Below, one piece after another: positions 1 to 10,491 of a stretch of DNA of 64,000 bases (the stretch's first letter is position 1; each line of letters opens with the position of its first letter). Position numbers and translations under genes: made by a program. The DNA comes from Narthecium ossifragum (lineage: Eukaryota; Streptophyta; Magnoliopsida; Dioscoreales; Nartheciaceae), in assembly GCA_963920575.1 (NCBI GenBank), contig OY986972.1, forward strand, positions 15,108,502 through 15,172,501. Reading direction: 5' to 3'. The notes under the pieces were generated by a model that saw nothing but the letters and a program-made list of their open reading frames with translations, was not told the DNA's origin and made no database searches.

Positions 1-1330
1 TTGCTTGAAGAGGGAGCGAAACCTTCCCGCCAACCACAAAGAAGGTTAAACCCGCCCATTATGGATGTAGTAAAGACGGAGATCCTCAAACTTCTTGAAG
101 TTGGGGTGATCTATCCTATTTCGGATAGCACTTGGGTTAGTCCAGTTCAAGTGGTTCCTAAAAAGACAGGAATAATCGTAGTGAGAAATCACAAAGATGA
201 GTTAGTTCCCACCCGTGTGCAAAATGGGTGGAGGGTTTGTATTGATTATAGAAAATTAAATACTATAACCCGCAAGGACCACTTCCCTTTACCTTTTATT
301 GATCAGATGCTTAAAAGATTAGCTGGTCATTCTTATTATTGTTTTCTTGATGGTTATTCAGGTTATTTTCAGATTGCAATTGCCCCAGAAGATCAGGAAA
401 AGACGACGTTCACATGCCCATTCGGAACTTTTTCATATCGTCGCATGCCCTTTGGTCTTTGCAACGCCCCAGCTACTTTCCAAAGGTGTATGGTTAGTAT
501 ATTCTCAGATTATATTGAACATATCATAGAGGTTTTTATGGATGATTTCACAGTTTATGGAAACTCCTGTGATAATTGTTTACATAACCTTACACTTGTT
601 CTTCAAAGATGCATAGAAACTAGCCTTGTGTTAAATTCTAAGAAATGTCATTTCAAGGTTGAACAAGATATTCTTTTGGGTCATGTTGTTTCATCTAAAG
701 GAATTGAGGTTTGATAAAGCTAAAGTTGATGTCATTCAATCTTTACCTTATCCCACAAGTGTGCGGGAAGTTCGTTCTTTTCTTGGACATGCAGGTTTTT
801 ACCGAAGATTCATCAAGGACTTCTACAAAATAGCATTACCGCTATGCACGTTGTTACAAAAGGACAAGGTTTTTGAGTTTGATGATGCATGCAAAGAGGC
901 ATTTGATAAACTGAAAGAATTATTGACTTCAACCCCAGTTATTCAGCCCCCAGACTGGAGCGTTCCATTCGAGATAATGTGTGATGCGAGTGATTATGCA
1001 GTGGGCGCGGTTTTGGATCAAAAGATTGGAAGAGCTTCTCATGCAATTTACTATGCTTCCAAGACTTTGGATGATGCCCAGAGAAATTATTCTACAACTG
1101 AAAAAGAACTTTTAGCCATTGTGTTTGCTTTAGAAAAATTTCGTTCTTATTTACTTGGTACTAAAGTCATTGTTTACTCTGATCATGCATCCCTTCGTTA
1201 TTTAATGACGAAGAAGGAGACAAAGCCGAGATAATACGATGGATACTTCTCTTGAGTGAATTTGATTTGGAGATAAAAGATAAAAGAGGAACAGAAAATC
1301 GGGTTGCAGATCATCTGAGTCGATTAGTTC
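1..1330 (+). pseudogene. pol: Athila-like pol: reverse transcriptase and RNase H (element 1, cut by the window edge)
   Basis: RT and RNase H copy retrotransposon RNA into DNA inside the virus-like particle. The RT fingers and palm are visible (PFGTFSYRRMPFGLCNAPATF at about 418-480) with the active-site box FMDDF near 535-550, typical of the Athila/Tat branch of Ty3/gypsy. RNase H follows, with a [12 protein letters not shown] motif near 979-1014 and SDHASLRYL near 1180. The reading is broken twice: a one-base gain in a T run near 712 and a one-base loss near 1235. The 5' part (gag, protease) lies outside the window. It runs straight into integrase. Family assignment is from recognised motifs; element identity within Athila/Tat is inference. 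Confidence 0.9.
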
Positions 1331-2699
1331 ATGTGGAGGATGAACTTCGTCTGCAGGAACCATTCCCTGATGAACAACTATTCTCTACAACTATGACATT
1401 ACCTTGGTATGCAAATATTGTGAATTATTTGGTTACTAATATGCTACCTTCTGATTTGTCTACGGCTCAAAGAGATAAGATCAAAAGTGATGCCAAATAC
1501 TATGTGTGGGATGACCCATATTTATAGAAGCATTGTGCAGATCAAGTAATAAGAAGGTGCGTTACTGAAAATGAAATTATTTTTATACTCACTTTTTGTC
1601 ATTCTTATGCTTGTGGAGGTCACTTTGGAGTTAAGAGAACGGCAAGAAAAGTGTTAGAATATGGCTTCTATTGGCCTTCTTTATTTCGAGATTCATACTC
1701 TCTTTGTAAATCATGCGAGAATTGTCAAAAGACAGGTAATATATCCCAAGTGAATGAGATGCCACAAACCCCCATATTATTTTGCGAAATTTTTGATCTT
1801 TGGGGAATCGATTTCATGGGTCCGTTCCCAATATCTTTTGGTTATGTATATATTCTACTTGCTGTTGATTATGTTTCAAAATGGGTAGAAGCTAAAGCTA
1901 CCAGGACAGATGATTCTAAAGTTGTTGCAGATTTTATCAAGTCTAACATATTATCTAGGTTTGGAATTCCAAGAGCTTTCATAAGTGATTGAGGTACGCA
2001 CTTTTGCAATTGAACTGTGGAGGCGTTGCTAAGGAAGTACCATGTGACCCATAAGGTGTCAACCGCCAATCATCCGCAAACCAGTAGGCAAGCGGAAGTG
2101 TCAAATCGAGAGATCAAGTCCATCATTGAAAAGACGGTAAATCCAAATAGAAAAGATTGGAGTTTGCGTTTGGATGATGCGTTGTGGGCATATAGGACTG
2201 CATATAAGACACCCATCGGTATGTCACCTTATCGCTTGGTATTTGGGAAACCATGTCACCTTCCAGTTGAGTTAGAACATAAGGCTTATTGGGCTATCAA
2301 GAGCTTTAATATGAAGATGGATGAGAGTGGAGAACACAGGAAGTTGCAACTACAAGAATTAGAGGAATTCGCAATGATGCCTATGAGAGCGCTAGGATTT
2401 ACAACGAAAAAACAAAAGCTTTTCATGACAAGATGATATCTAGAAAGGAGTTTAAAGTTGGTCAAAAAGTCCTCCTTTACCAATCACGCCTACGTTTGTT
2501 TTCAGGTAAGTTGCGTTCTCGTTGGATTGGACCTTTTATTGTTACTAATGTTTTTTCTCATGATGCAGTTGAAATTCAAAGTTTAGCCACTTCCAAAATG
2601 TTTACGGTGAATGGCCATCGACTTAAACCTTTCTATGAAGGCGTTCCAACAGAAAAGTTGGAAAAATTGGTCCTTGAGGAACCAACTTATACTGGTTAA
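1331..2699 (+). pseudogene. pol: Athila-like integrase (element 1)
   Basis: Integrase inserts the cDNA into the chromosome. The HHCC zinc domain lies near 1600-1740 (HSYACGGHF then CKSCENC), followed by the catalytic core: WGIDFMGPFP with the first Asp near 1800, ISD with the second Asp near 1981, and the HPQT...AEVSNREIK stretch with the Glu near 2060-2115. In-frame stops occur at 1525-1527 (TAG), 1990-1992 (TGA) and 2011-2013 (TGA), and a frameshift near 2433 precedes the C-terminal part (KLRSRWIGPF). All three stops can be explained by single C-to-T or G-to-A transitions, as expected for an old, methylated copy. No chromodomain follows, which fits Athila/Tat rather than a chromovirus. Confidence 0.9.
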
Positions 2700-4221
2700 A
2701 GAAGCAAGCATGAAGTCGAGCCAATGACAATAAACAAAGGCGCTGCTTGGGAGGTAACCCAAGGGGAGTTCGTTCCTTTCTCTTTTTATTTTCGCATTTC
2801 CATTTTAGTTATTTTTGTCGTTCTTTGCATTCCACCTTACATTGGGGACAATGTCAGTTTCAATTGTGGGGGAGGAGATCTAGGTTGCATATGCCATGAG
2901 CGAGAACTAGTTAAGCTTAACATATTCATAACATGATTGAATAAGTAATCTTGCGACTTAGAATTAATTATTTGAGTTATTATCCTTGAGATGGTAGTGA
3001 CCAAATGAGTAGACAAAAGATGGTGAGATTTTGAGCCTTTAGACTGACACCTTCATATCAGTCTCATTACTTTCTTTCATGAGAGATATTCTTCCATGGA
3101 TTTGTTTTTCTAGAACTTGCTATGATTCTATTCAAGGTCACATTGACATGTGCAGACATGAACATGATTAAGGCCATCTTTGTTATAAGCTATATAAGCC
3201 AAATAGCCTACCTTGCAATTAATTTTTCCTTTTCCTAAACACCTTTGAGCTTTATTGACTTCCTTTTTAACCCACATTACAAGCTTTAAACCTAAAAAAA
3301 AATATTTCCGTTACCCATGCCATAAGACTAGTGGAGCATTGATCATCATTATGATATGTATGTGTGTAAAAGTTCAAGTGTGGGGGTGTTTGGATCGTGG
3401 TATGGCTATTATTGGTGAAGTGGAGTATATTTTTCATACTTAATTCGTGAGTATGTTGTTTCTGAATGAAAAAAAAAGAAGAAGAAAAAAAAAGAAGAAG
3501 AAAAAAAAAGAAAAGAAAAAAGAAAGTGAAGGAGGAAATTGTTTCTCATGTTGCGAAATGTGTTTATGAATCCTCCAAATACTCCAAGAAAGAAGTATGT
3601 TTATGTATGATCTCTACAAAGGTGGAAGTTTTTGCAAAAGATTGTTCACTATTTCAGATAAAAAGTATTCCTTTGAACAATCTCTTTGCCAAGGTCGTAA
3701 TGTTATATGGTTTCAGTACTTTAAAGCCAAGTTGAAGAAGTTGCTGAACGGAGTGATTGGTTGTACATGTCTTATTGATGCATTTTTGCTACATTAGTTC
3801 CATTGGCTTTTGAGCTACATTCCCAAATATTTCTCACCTCGATCCTAGACCCCATTACAACCTTTTGAAGTCCTTATGATTCGTGTTATGCATGTGATTC
3901 TAGTGGTGGAGAATGAGAATATATGCAAGCTTATGGTAAATCATTTTCATTGGAATGAATTTGAGTGAAATACATACCCTCAAACACATGAGAGTTGAGT
4001 GTTTATTTCCGTGAGGGTCTACTTGTTTAGTATGCTACTTATTCAAGTGAAAATGCTTATTGATTGATTTTTAAGTTGTCTAAAAATCTTTGTTCATGAT
4101 ATGTTATGAATTGTGAAGAGCTTGATTGTTCTTTGTTGATGACGTTGCAATCTTGATATGTTGAGTAGAGTGATTTTAAGTTTTGCCCGAGGACGAGCAA
4201 AAGCTAAGTGTGAGGGGATTT
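2700..4221 (+). other. 3' untranslated internal region of element 1
   Basis: This stretch lies between integrase and the 3' LTR and has no credible protein. It carries landmarks common to Athila-type 3' regions: a GCTGCTTGGGAGGTAACCC-like box near 2743, the hairpin plus purine tract at 2839-2877, and an A/G-rich run at 3466-3530. A small open frame at 2724-2936 is hydrophobic but too short and unconserved to be called an env-like protein. The final purine tract before the LTR is AAGTGTGAGGGGATT, ending at 4221. Confidence 0.7.
2839..2877 (+). promoter_or_regulatory. Hairpin plus internal purine tract (possible second PPT), element 1
   Basis: An imperfect copy of the inverted repeat ACATTG..CAATGT is followed about ten bases later by a purine-rich GTGGGGGAGG tract. 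The same arrangement recurs in the other Athila-like elements here at 8953, 16437, 30211 and, on the minus strand, 36180. A role as a second plus-strand primer is inference. Confidence 0.5.
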
Positions 4222-5213
4222 GATGATGATGCATAATGTTATATTTTTATTCCTTAATGTTTAGTCTTCTGTACTTATTTTGTGCCTAAATATATTCATT
4301 ATTCTTATATTTTGATTTAGGATGCAATTGAAGACCTAAAGTGCAAAACGAGGCCAAATGAACAATTCTGGACAGTTTTGACAGCAGTTTGTAATCTGGG
4401 CATAACGTTTTCATACGTGCTCCGATTGACATGATCCAGTATGCGATGGAAAGATAAGAAAGAGCTCTACAACTTTTATGTTTTGGGTTTTTGCTGATTC
4501 ATGCTGTATAAAGACAGAAAAATTGAAGAAGCCATCAGACTCGGAAATGCTGCACCTGCACTTGGGTTGGACGAGATTCATTTTTGGAGGAGTCCAGATT
4601 TGATTCATGAAGATCCCAGCTGGGAGCACCACATTTCCTAGTTATATTAGGAGTTTATTTGATAATAATCTTTCCTTGATTAGTGGGATTGGCATGTGGT
4701 TAATGGAAGAAAGGGTGGATACTTTAGGAAAGTTGCTAGGAGGAAGGGAGAGGAGGCCAGCAATATCTCTCTCCCGTCCTCTCTCTTTCCCTCTCTTCGA
4801 TTCTCGGAAAAAGGGACCTCTCTAGGGCTGGTGGACAGATCCTCTTCCCTCTCTCTTTCATACGTGAATCTTCTTCTCCTTCATCTTTTCTTTTCTCTTT
4901 TATTCATGGCCCTGCGTGGCTAAATCTTGATCCTTGGTCGAGAAGACTGAAACCGTGGAATCAATGAAACTGTGAGATCTAATTTATTTTTATTGTTCAG
5001 TTTATACTTGAGTATTGAATGTTCTTCTGAGATTAAATATTCATGATTGTCTTGTTTAATTGCTAGGAGGCCTACTAGTTTATTATTCATGGTAATCTAC
5101 TGCTAGGTTGGATATCAAATCCGTAATTGTTTGATCCCTCTAATCTGCGAAGCAACCGATATCTATTGATTTACTACGTTTCAGAGATTAATAGATCTTA
5201 GGGAGAATATTCG
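4222..5213 (+). repeat. 3' LTR of element 1, truncated
   Basis: It starts TGATGATGATGC directly after a purine tract, as Athila-type LTRs do. It contains the CAACTTTTATGTT word seen in other LTRs of the window, pyrimidine-rich promoter-proximal DNA at 4770-4900, and a U5-like AT-rich tail. It never reaches a CATCA-type end. Near 5213 it joins, at a shared ATTAGxTGATCTGCT sequence, the 3' internal region of the next element, so the 3' end is missing. Confidence 0.7.
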
Positions 5214-5745
5214 ACTAGATTAGATGATCTGCTAAGTAACCGGGTGTACTTGCCTCAGAAAGCGGGGAGCTCGCGTAAAAGGGTAGAATCAGTAATAGCT
5301 AAAAACCTACTCAGTGTCTCTGCGCCTCATGTAGTGGAGAGTGCTCGTGTAAAAAGGCAAAATGTCTGATAGTTGAAAAAAAAAGAAGAAAAAAAAAGAG
5401 CATGTTGTACTTAAAGTGCGAGGGTTGGATGATTGGTTATGAAGATAATAGTGTGTTTGGACTAATGGTGGGTAGAACTTGCTTCTGTACGTAACATTTA
5501 TTTCTCACGTCACATGTGTTCTTCTGGATGGTGATTAGCATGTTTGAAGTGTAGAAGTTGATTTCGTATGTTGGTAATGTGTGTATGAGTATAAGAAGTT
5601 TTCGTGCTCTGTACGGTGTACAACACTATTGACTTGACAAGGTAGAACTCTTATTATGCATGTCTACAACCTTAGACCGTTGGTGTGCTTAAGATTTTAT
5701 GCGCTTAAAATTGCTAGAGACTAGCAATAAGCTGGTTGGGGGGTG
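5214..5745 (+). mobile_element. 3' internal end of an upstream copy of element 2
   Basis: It is nearly identical to 9311-9855, the 3' end of element 2's own internal region, including the AGTAACCGGGT repeats and the polypurine tract. One of the two AGTAACCGGGT units is partly deleted here near 5324. Its presence before the left LTR makes an internal-LTR-internal-LTR array. Confidence 0.85.
5711..5745 (+). promoter_or_regulatory. Hairpin and polypurine tract before LTR
   Basis: The perfect stem-loop TTGCTAG-AGA-CTAGCAA is followed by GGTTGGGGGGTG abutting the LTR. A PPT primes plus-strand DNA synthesis in LTR retrotransposons. The hairpin is conserved at 9825, 17353 and (degenerate) 31117. 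Confidence 0.75.
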
Positions 5746-6217
5746 TGATGAATGCATGAAAGGGCACTCTAAATAGCCTTATAACCATCTCAATTGCTAG
5801 ATTATTATGCTTAATCAACATCTTTATTACTATTTTTATATCTATATGTTGCTTCACATAGTTGTGTGGAAAATGCAGGAAAAAGGAGCAAAGAAGCTGA
5901 AAAGATTACATGTATCAACGTGAAAGATTAAACTGTACCTGCTCATGAATAACCAGATGATGTGCCATATATGGTTGGAAAGCTCTTGAAGTCTAGATTC
6001 TGGAGAATTTTACGGTTCGTGATTCCGAGTTTTCCACGGAAAGTTACAACATTTTTCGTAATAGTGCGGAGGCTGAATTTTACGGTTCGTGATTCCGAGT
6101 TTTCTTTAGCGTTTTACTCTAATAATCTCTACAAATCTCTGTGGGTACGATACTCGTCTTGCTACTATACTGATTGCACCGATTCGTATACTTGCGAGAT
6201 ATAAAATTTATTCATCA
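5746..6217 (+). repeat. Left LTR of element 2, internally deleted
   Basis: It begins TGATGAAT and ends ATTCATCA, a perfect 8-bp terminal inverted repeat. At 472 bp it is about 1 kb shorter than its partner at 9856-11320. The missing part corresponds to about 10190-11204 and includes the palindrome cluster and TATA box. At the deletion point 30 bases (6075-6104) exactly repeat 6005-6034, a filler copied from 70 bp upstream. This LTR therefore lacks its promoter. Confidence 0.9.
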
Positions 6218-6223
6218 AGTTTT

Positions 6224-6241
6224 TGGCGCCGTTGCCGGGGA
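6224..6241 (+). promoter_or_regulatory. Primer binding site, tRNA-Asp type
   Basis: TGGCGCCGTTGCCGGGGA lies six bases after the LTR. It is complementary to the 3' end of plant tRNA-Asp, the known primer of Athila-type elements. Confidence 0.9.
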
Positions 6242-6266
6242 TTTGATTAGAGTTTGTTAGTAGTGA

Positions 6267-7492
6267 ATGCAAGGTCGCCGATCACGGAAAGAAAAGTTGT
6301 TACCCTTGAACGATAAAGTAGATCAAATTGGTTGGAAGAAAAGATCTAACAAAGACAGCCTGTCTACATCGGATCTAGGATTTCAAGAGGAGGAACAAGA
6401 GGAGATGGAGCTTAATAACAATTTACGTCCTTTGGAGGAGTACGCGAGGCCTACTATTTCTACTTCACCTTCGTGCATTGCGTTACCTACAGAAGCTAGG
6501 AATTATGAACTTAAAAGTCTACATTTTCCTATGCTTCCTGAATTTCATGGTTTACCTTCTGAGGATGCACTAACGTTTGTGAAAGATCATTATGCTACTA
6601 TTCAGACTTTTCCTCTAGGTGGCATTACTGAAGATCAATTGAGGATGCGATGTTTTCCCTATACTCTTAAAGATAAATCAAAGAGATGGTTGATGTCGTT
6701 GCCTCCTGGATCGCTCCCTACTTGGGATGCAATTTATAACAAGTTTGTTAGCAAATTTTATTCTCATGCTCTGACCACTAACTTGAGAAGACAAATTCCA
6801 AATTTTCAGCAAGCTGATGGAGAACCATTCCATGAAGCATGGGATAGATTTAAGATGCTTTTGATGCAATGTCCACATCATAATTATTCAATGAAAATCA
6901 GATGCAATATTTTTATGATGAACTAAATCTTTCTTGTCAGACTATGGCAGATAATGCAGCAGGTGGAACGATGTTCAAAAGGACACCACCAGAGGAATAC
7001 GAGATTTATGAGATGCTAGAATCAAACTCGCAGCAGAGAGACACGAGGAATAAGGCGAGAGGCATCTATGAGCTGAACCAGAATGACGATTTGGCAAGGC
7101 AAATCGCAGCCCTCAATAAGAAGATGGACGCGATGATGTCCACACAAGCAAAACCGGTTGAGGTTTGTTCAATTTGCAATATTGTTGGTCATAGGGTTGA
7201 TTCATGTCCTTCTGGTAGTTAATTTCCTGAATATGTGCAAGAACAAGCTAATTTGATGAATGCTTATAACCCGAGACGTAGATTTGATCCTTATGCAAAT
7301 ACTTACAATCCTGGTTGGAGGGAGCATCCGAATTTTTCATGGAAAAATAATGCAAATGCTAGTATGCCTTCTGCTAATCAGTCTAACTCACATGTTAAGT
7401 CGTCTTTGGAAGTGACTATGTTAGCTTTTATGCAGAGAATAGACTCAAGGATGGAACAACAAGATTCGACCATTGCTTGACATGATGTAGAA
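6267..7492 (+). pseudogene. gag: Athila-like gag, N-terminal and nucleocapsid part (element 2)
   Basis: Gag forms the particle and packages element RNA. The ATG at 6267 is the first after the primer site. A basic N-terminus leads into the retrotransposon gag domain (LKSLHFPMLPEFHG near 6510, then FPYTLKDKSKRWL near 6652-6690, then the FHEAWDRFKMLL motif near 6829). A CCHC zinc knuckle CSICNIVGHRVDSC lies near 7168-7209. The frame shifts near 6902-6926, and in-frame stops occur at 7220-7222 (TAA) and 7478-7480 (TGA). Each stop could be a single C-to-T change. A DPYANTYNPGWREHPNFSW motif, typical of Athila gag, follows the zinc knuckle. Confidence 0.88.
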
Positions 7493-8674
7493 TTGAAGAA
7501 TGTTGCAGCCTCCATTGGAAAGTTGGAAGTTCAAGTGGGACAGCTTGCAGATGCTGTACGAGCCCATGTTCCAGGCAGATTTCCAAGCCAACCTGAGCAA
7601 GCCAACGCAGTTACTGTTCTTCGTTCAGGTAAAATAATTGATAATAATATGAATGCTGAAGTTACTGATATGTGTAGTAATGATAAAATTGAGGAAGTCG
7701 AAAAGGAGGAACGCTCGAAGAGGCCACCGCTGGCCACATCTTCTTCTGAGCATGGAAAGAGAGCAATTTCAGATCCGGAGGTTCGTCACAACAATCCTCC
7801 ACCATATGTGCCACCAATTCCTTTTCTAGGCCGCCTGAAGAAAGCCCAAATGGATAAGTCTTATTCTGAAATTTATGATATTCTATCTAAGGTTAATGTG
7901 AACTTACCATTGCTTGATGTGATTAGGAAAATGCCAGTCTTTTCAAAGTTCTTCAAGGAACTACGTACTTCTAAATGTAAGTATGAACCTCATGAAAAGA
8001 TGATGGTTTCAAAGACGGCAAGCGCGGTGTTACAAAGGAAACTTCCACCCAAGCTTAAAGATCCAGGGAGTTTTAATATTAATATTACTGTTGGTGATAC
8101 AAAAATAGGGGAGGCAATGCTTGACTTAGGAGCTAGTGTTAATTTGATGCCTTACTCTGTTTTCCTTCAGCTAGGTGTTGGTAAATTAAAACCTACTACG
8201 ATGTCTCTACAACGTGCAGATCATTCAATTATATATCCATTAGGCATTGTAGAAGGCATCTTTGAATAAGTTGATAAATTAATTATCCCTGCTGATTTTG
8301 TGATATTGGAAATGGATGATGCACCATTAAATGATAGAAAATTACCTATTTTGTTGGGTCGTCCATTTATGGCTGCAGCTGAGACTATAATTAATGTGAA
8401 GGATGGTAAGCTTAGCATGACAGTTTTAGGTGAAACTGTTGAATTTAAAGTGTTTGAGTCTATGTTCTATCCTTCAAACTCTTTTGATTGCTTCTCAATA
8501 GAGGTTGCAGATTCATTGGTGTTCTCTAATTTCAAGCAAGAGCAAGTGAAGACTACGTTGAAAACGGATTTGAAGATGATGCAGGATGACTTGAACAGTT
8601 ATAAGAGAGCAAAGGAGGTTGTCGCACCGCTTGAAGCACGGCTTGAAGCATTACAACCATACGAACCTGGCTGA
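7493..8674 (+). pseudogene. gag-PR: Athila-like gag C-terminus and aspartic protease (element 2)
   Basis: It continues gag through AVTVLRSGK near 7609, then a linker, then the retropepsin region that cleaves the polyprotein. The catalytic loop reads LDLGASVNLMPYSVF near 8120-8164; the DLGA form is usual in Athila, where other retropepsins have D[ST]GA. The flap-distal ILLGRPFMAAA motif lies near 8350. A TAA at 8267-8269 interrupts the protease. The frame ends at 8674 with PLEARLEALQPYEPG. Reverse transcriptase, RNase H and integrase do not follow: the sequence passes directly into the 3' untranslated region. The element could therefore only have moved with help. Confidence 0.88.
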
Positions 8675-8952
8675 GCCTTAAGGCTTTGCAGTACGTCTTG
8701 CCTAGACGTTAAATAAAGCGCTGGGTGGGAGGCAACCCACCAAGGTAACCAGTTTTAAAGTTTAAGTTTTAGTTTTCAGTTTTATATTTTCTCTTTTGTT
8801 TTTCTTTTAGGATTTCAGCCACCCGGAGGATCCTTGAGGAGATGTTCGTTTACTCTATCAGGTGGCCTCTTTCTTATTTACATTATCTTGTCTCCTCTGT
8901 CTATGGAAATTTGGATACCCACTTCCTACGTATATTATTGTTTACGATGCAC

Positions 8953-8991
8953 ACATTGAGGACAATGTTAATTTCAGGTTGGGGGGTGTAG
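8953..8991 (+). promoter_or_regulatory. Hairpin plus second polypurine tract, element 2
   Basis: The inverted repeat ACATTG-AGGA-CAATGT is followed by GGTTGGGGGGTGT at 8977-8989. These 13 bases are identical to the LTR-adjacent PPT at 9844-9856, 867 bp downstream. The identity is direct observation; use as a central PPT is inference. Confidence 0.65.
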
Positions 8992-9310
8992 ACATTCATG
9001 ACTGTGTTCATGCTACCTTGTTGGTATAATAGTGTTAAATTGTACATAGGCCGAAATTTTTATGCTTATTATAAATGCTGCTTTCATATGGATTGACTTA
9101 TACATTGATTGCATGTGTGATAACCTGAAGGTAGAACATTATGTGAGTCACACACGAACACGTTCTGTGCAGTGGTAATTATACCCACCAAAGGAATGAG
9201 TATGCTACTGTCAATCTAGACCATGATTTCAGCATTAGCTAGTGTTGAGTATTGTATGCAGAAAAAAAAAAAAAGTTCTGGAGCTTGATTAAGCTGTGCC
9301 CAAACACCTA

Positions 9311-9480
9311 TTAGGTGATCTGCTGAGTAACCGGGTGTACTTGCCTCAGGAAGCGGGGAGCTCACGTAAAAGGGTAGAATCACTAATAGCTAAAAACCTA
9401 CTCAGTGTTTTGTTAAGTAACCGGGTCTCTGCGCCTCATGAAGCGGAGAGTGCTCGTGTAAAAAGGCAAAATGTCTGATA
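9311..9480 (+). repeat. Two-unit degenerate tandem repeat in the 3' region
   Basis: Two units about 100 bp apart share AGTAACCGGGT, GCCTCA.GAAGCGG.GAG and CGTAAAAAGG. Homologous pairs occur at 5214-5370, 16830-17000 and 30605-30770, so the duplication predates these copies. Confidence 0.75.
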
Positions 9481-10195
9481 GTTGAAAAAAAAAGAAGAAA
9501 AAAAAAAGAGCATGTTGTACTTAAAGTGCGAGGGTTGGATGATTGGTTATGAAGATAATAGTGTGTTTGGACTAATAGTGGGTAGAACTTGCTTCTGTAC
9601 GTAACATTTATTTCTCACGTCACATGTGTTCTTCTGGATGGTGATTAGCATGTTTGAAGTGTAGAAGTTGATTTCGTATGTTGGTAATGTGTGTATGAGT
9701 ATAAGAAGTTTTCGTGCTCTGTACGGTGTACAACACTATTGACTTGACAAGGTAGAACTCTTACTATGCATGTCTACAACCTTAGACCGTTGGTGTGCTT
9801 AAGATTTTATGCGCTTAAAATTGTTAGAGACTAGCAATAAGCTGGTTGGGGGGTGTGATGAATGCATGAAAGGGCACTCTAAATAGCCTTATAACCATCT
9901 CAATTGCTAGATTATTATGCTTAATCAACATCTTTATTACTATTTTTATATCTATATGTTGCTTCACATAGTTGTGTGGAAAATGTAGGAAAAAGGAGCA
10001 AAGAAGCTGAAAAGATTACATAGATCAACTTGAAAGATTAAACTGTACCTGCTCATGAAGAACCAGATGATGTGCCATATATGATTGGAAAGCTCTTGAA
10101 GTCTAGATTCTGGAGAATTTTACGGTTCGTGATTCCGAGTTTTTCACGGAAAGTTACAACATTTTTCGTAACAGTGCGGAGGCTGAATGAATAGT

Positions 10196-10434
10196 GACGG
10201 TCGACAGTCAGATCTCACGGTCGACCGTCGCGCTCGAAAATTCCCCCGAACGACCGTCGCATGGACCGTCACATGCAAAACTTCCCTCGGTCGACCGTAG
10301 CATCATCCGTGGTATCGACCGTCAGCCTCTGTTGAAGAAAATTCTTCGCAGGGTCGATGCGAAGATGGACCGTCGCTCTTCCGAATTATTTTGTAAAGTT
10401 GACGGTCGACCGTGAGATGTCACGGTGGACCGCC
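10196..10434 (+). repeat. GTCGAC palindrome cluster in LTR (array A)
   Basis: It contains repeated words around CGGTCGACCGTC at irregular spacing (10196, 10217, 10289, 10401), plus the hairpin CTTCGCA-GGGTCGA-TGCGAAG near 10344-10365. It sits just upstream of the TATA box. The block from GACCGTCAGCCTCTGT to GCGAAGAT is shared with the cluster at 31558-31640. Confidence 0.85.
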
Positions 10435-10483
10435 AGATCAGCAGGGAGCGTATAATGAGCCGGATCTAACCCGAGTTTAGGCC

Positions 10484-10491
10484 TATAAATA
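10484..10491 (+). promoter_or_regulatory. TATA box of element 2 LTR
   Basis: TATAAATA lies 50 bp after the palindrome cluster and ahead of a pyrimidine-rich leader, the usual place of an LTR promoter. Confidence 0.6.

Larger units (their letters stand above)
8675..9855 (+). other. 3' untranslated internal region of element 2
   Basis: Non-coding. In order it holds the AAAGCGCTGGGTGGGAGG box near 8716, a pyrimidine-rich stretch ending in a splice-acceptor-like TTTTCTTTTAG at 8800-8810, a GCCACC/GGTGGC inverted repeat at 8818-8866, the hairpin plus purine tract at 8953-8991, and a two-unit degenerate tandem repeat containing AGTAACCGGGT at 9311-9480. It ends with the LTR-adjacent hairpin and PPT at 9825-9855. 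The same order is kept in elements 4 and 5. Confidence 0.75.

Noticed and set aside
2724..2936. Env-like membrane protein after integrase in element 1
   Set aside because: 70 codons, one hydrophobic stretch, and it overlaps the conserved hairpin-purine module; no conservation in elements 2, 4 or 5.
9261..9275. Poly(A) runs (also near 3466, 5378, 9485, 16763, 30540) as retroposon tails
   Set aside because: They sit at fixed positions inside the 3' internal regions of Athila-like elements, with no target duplications around them.
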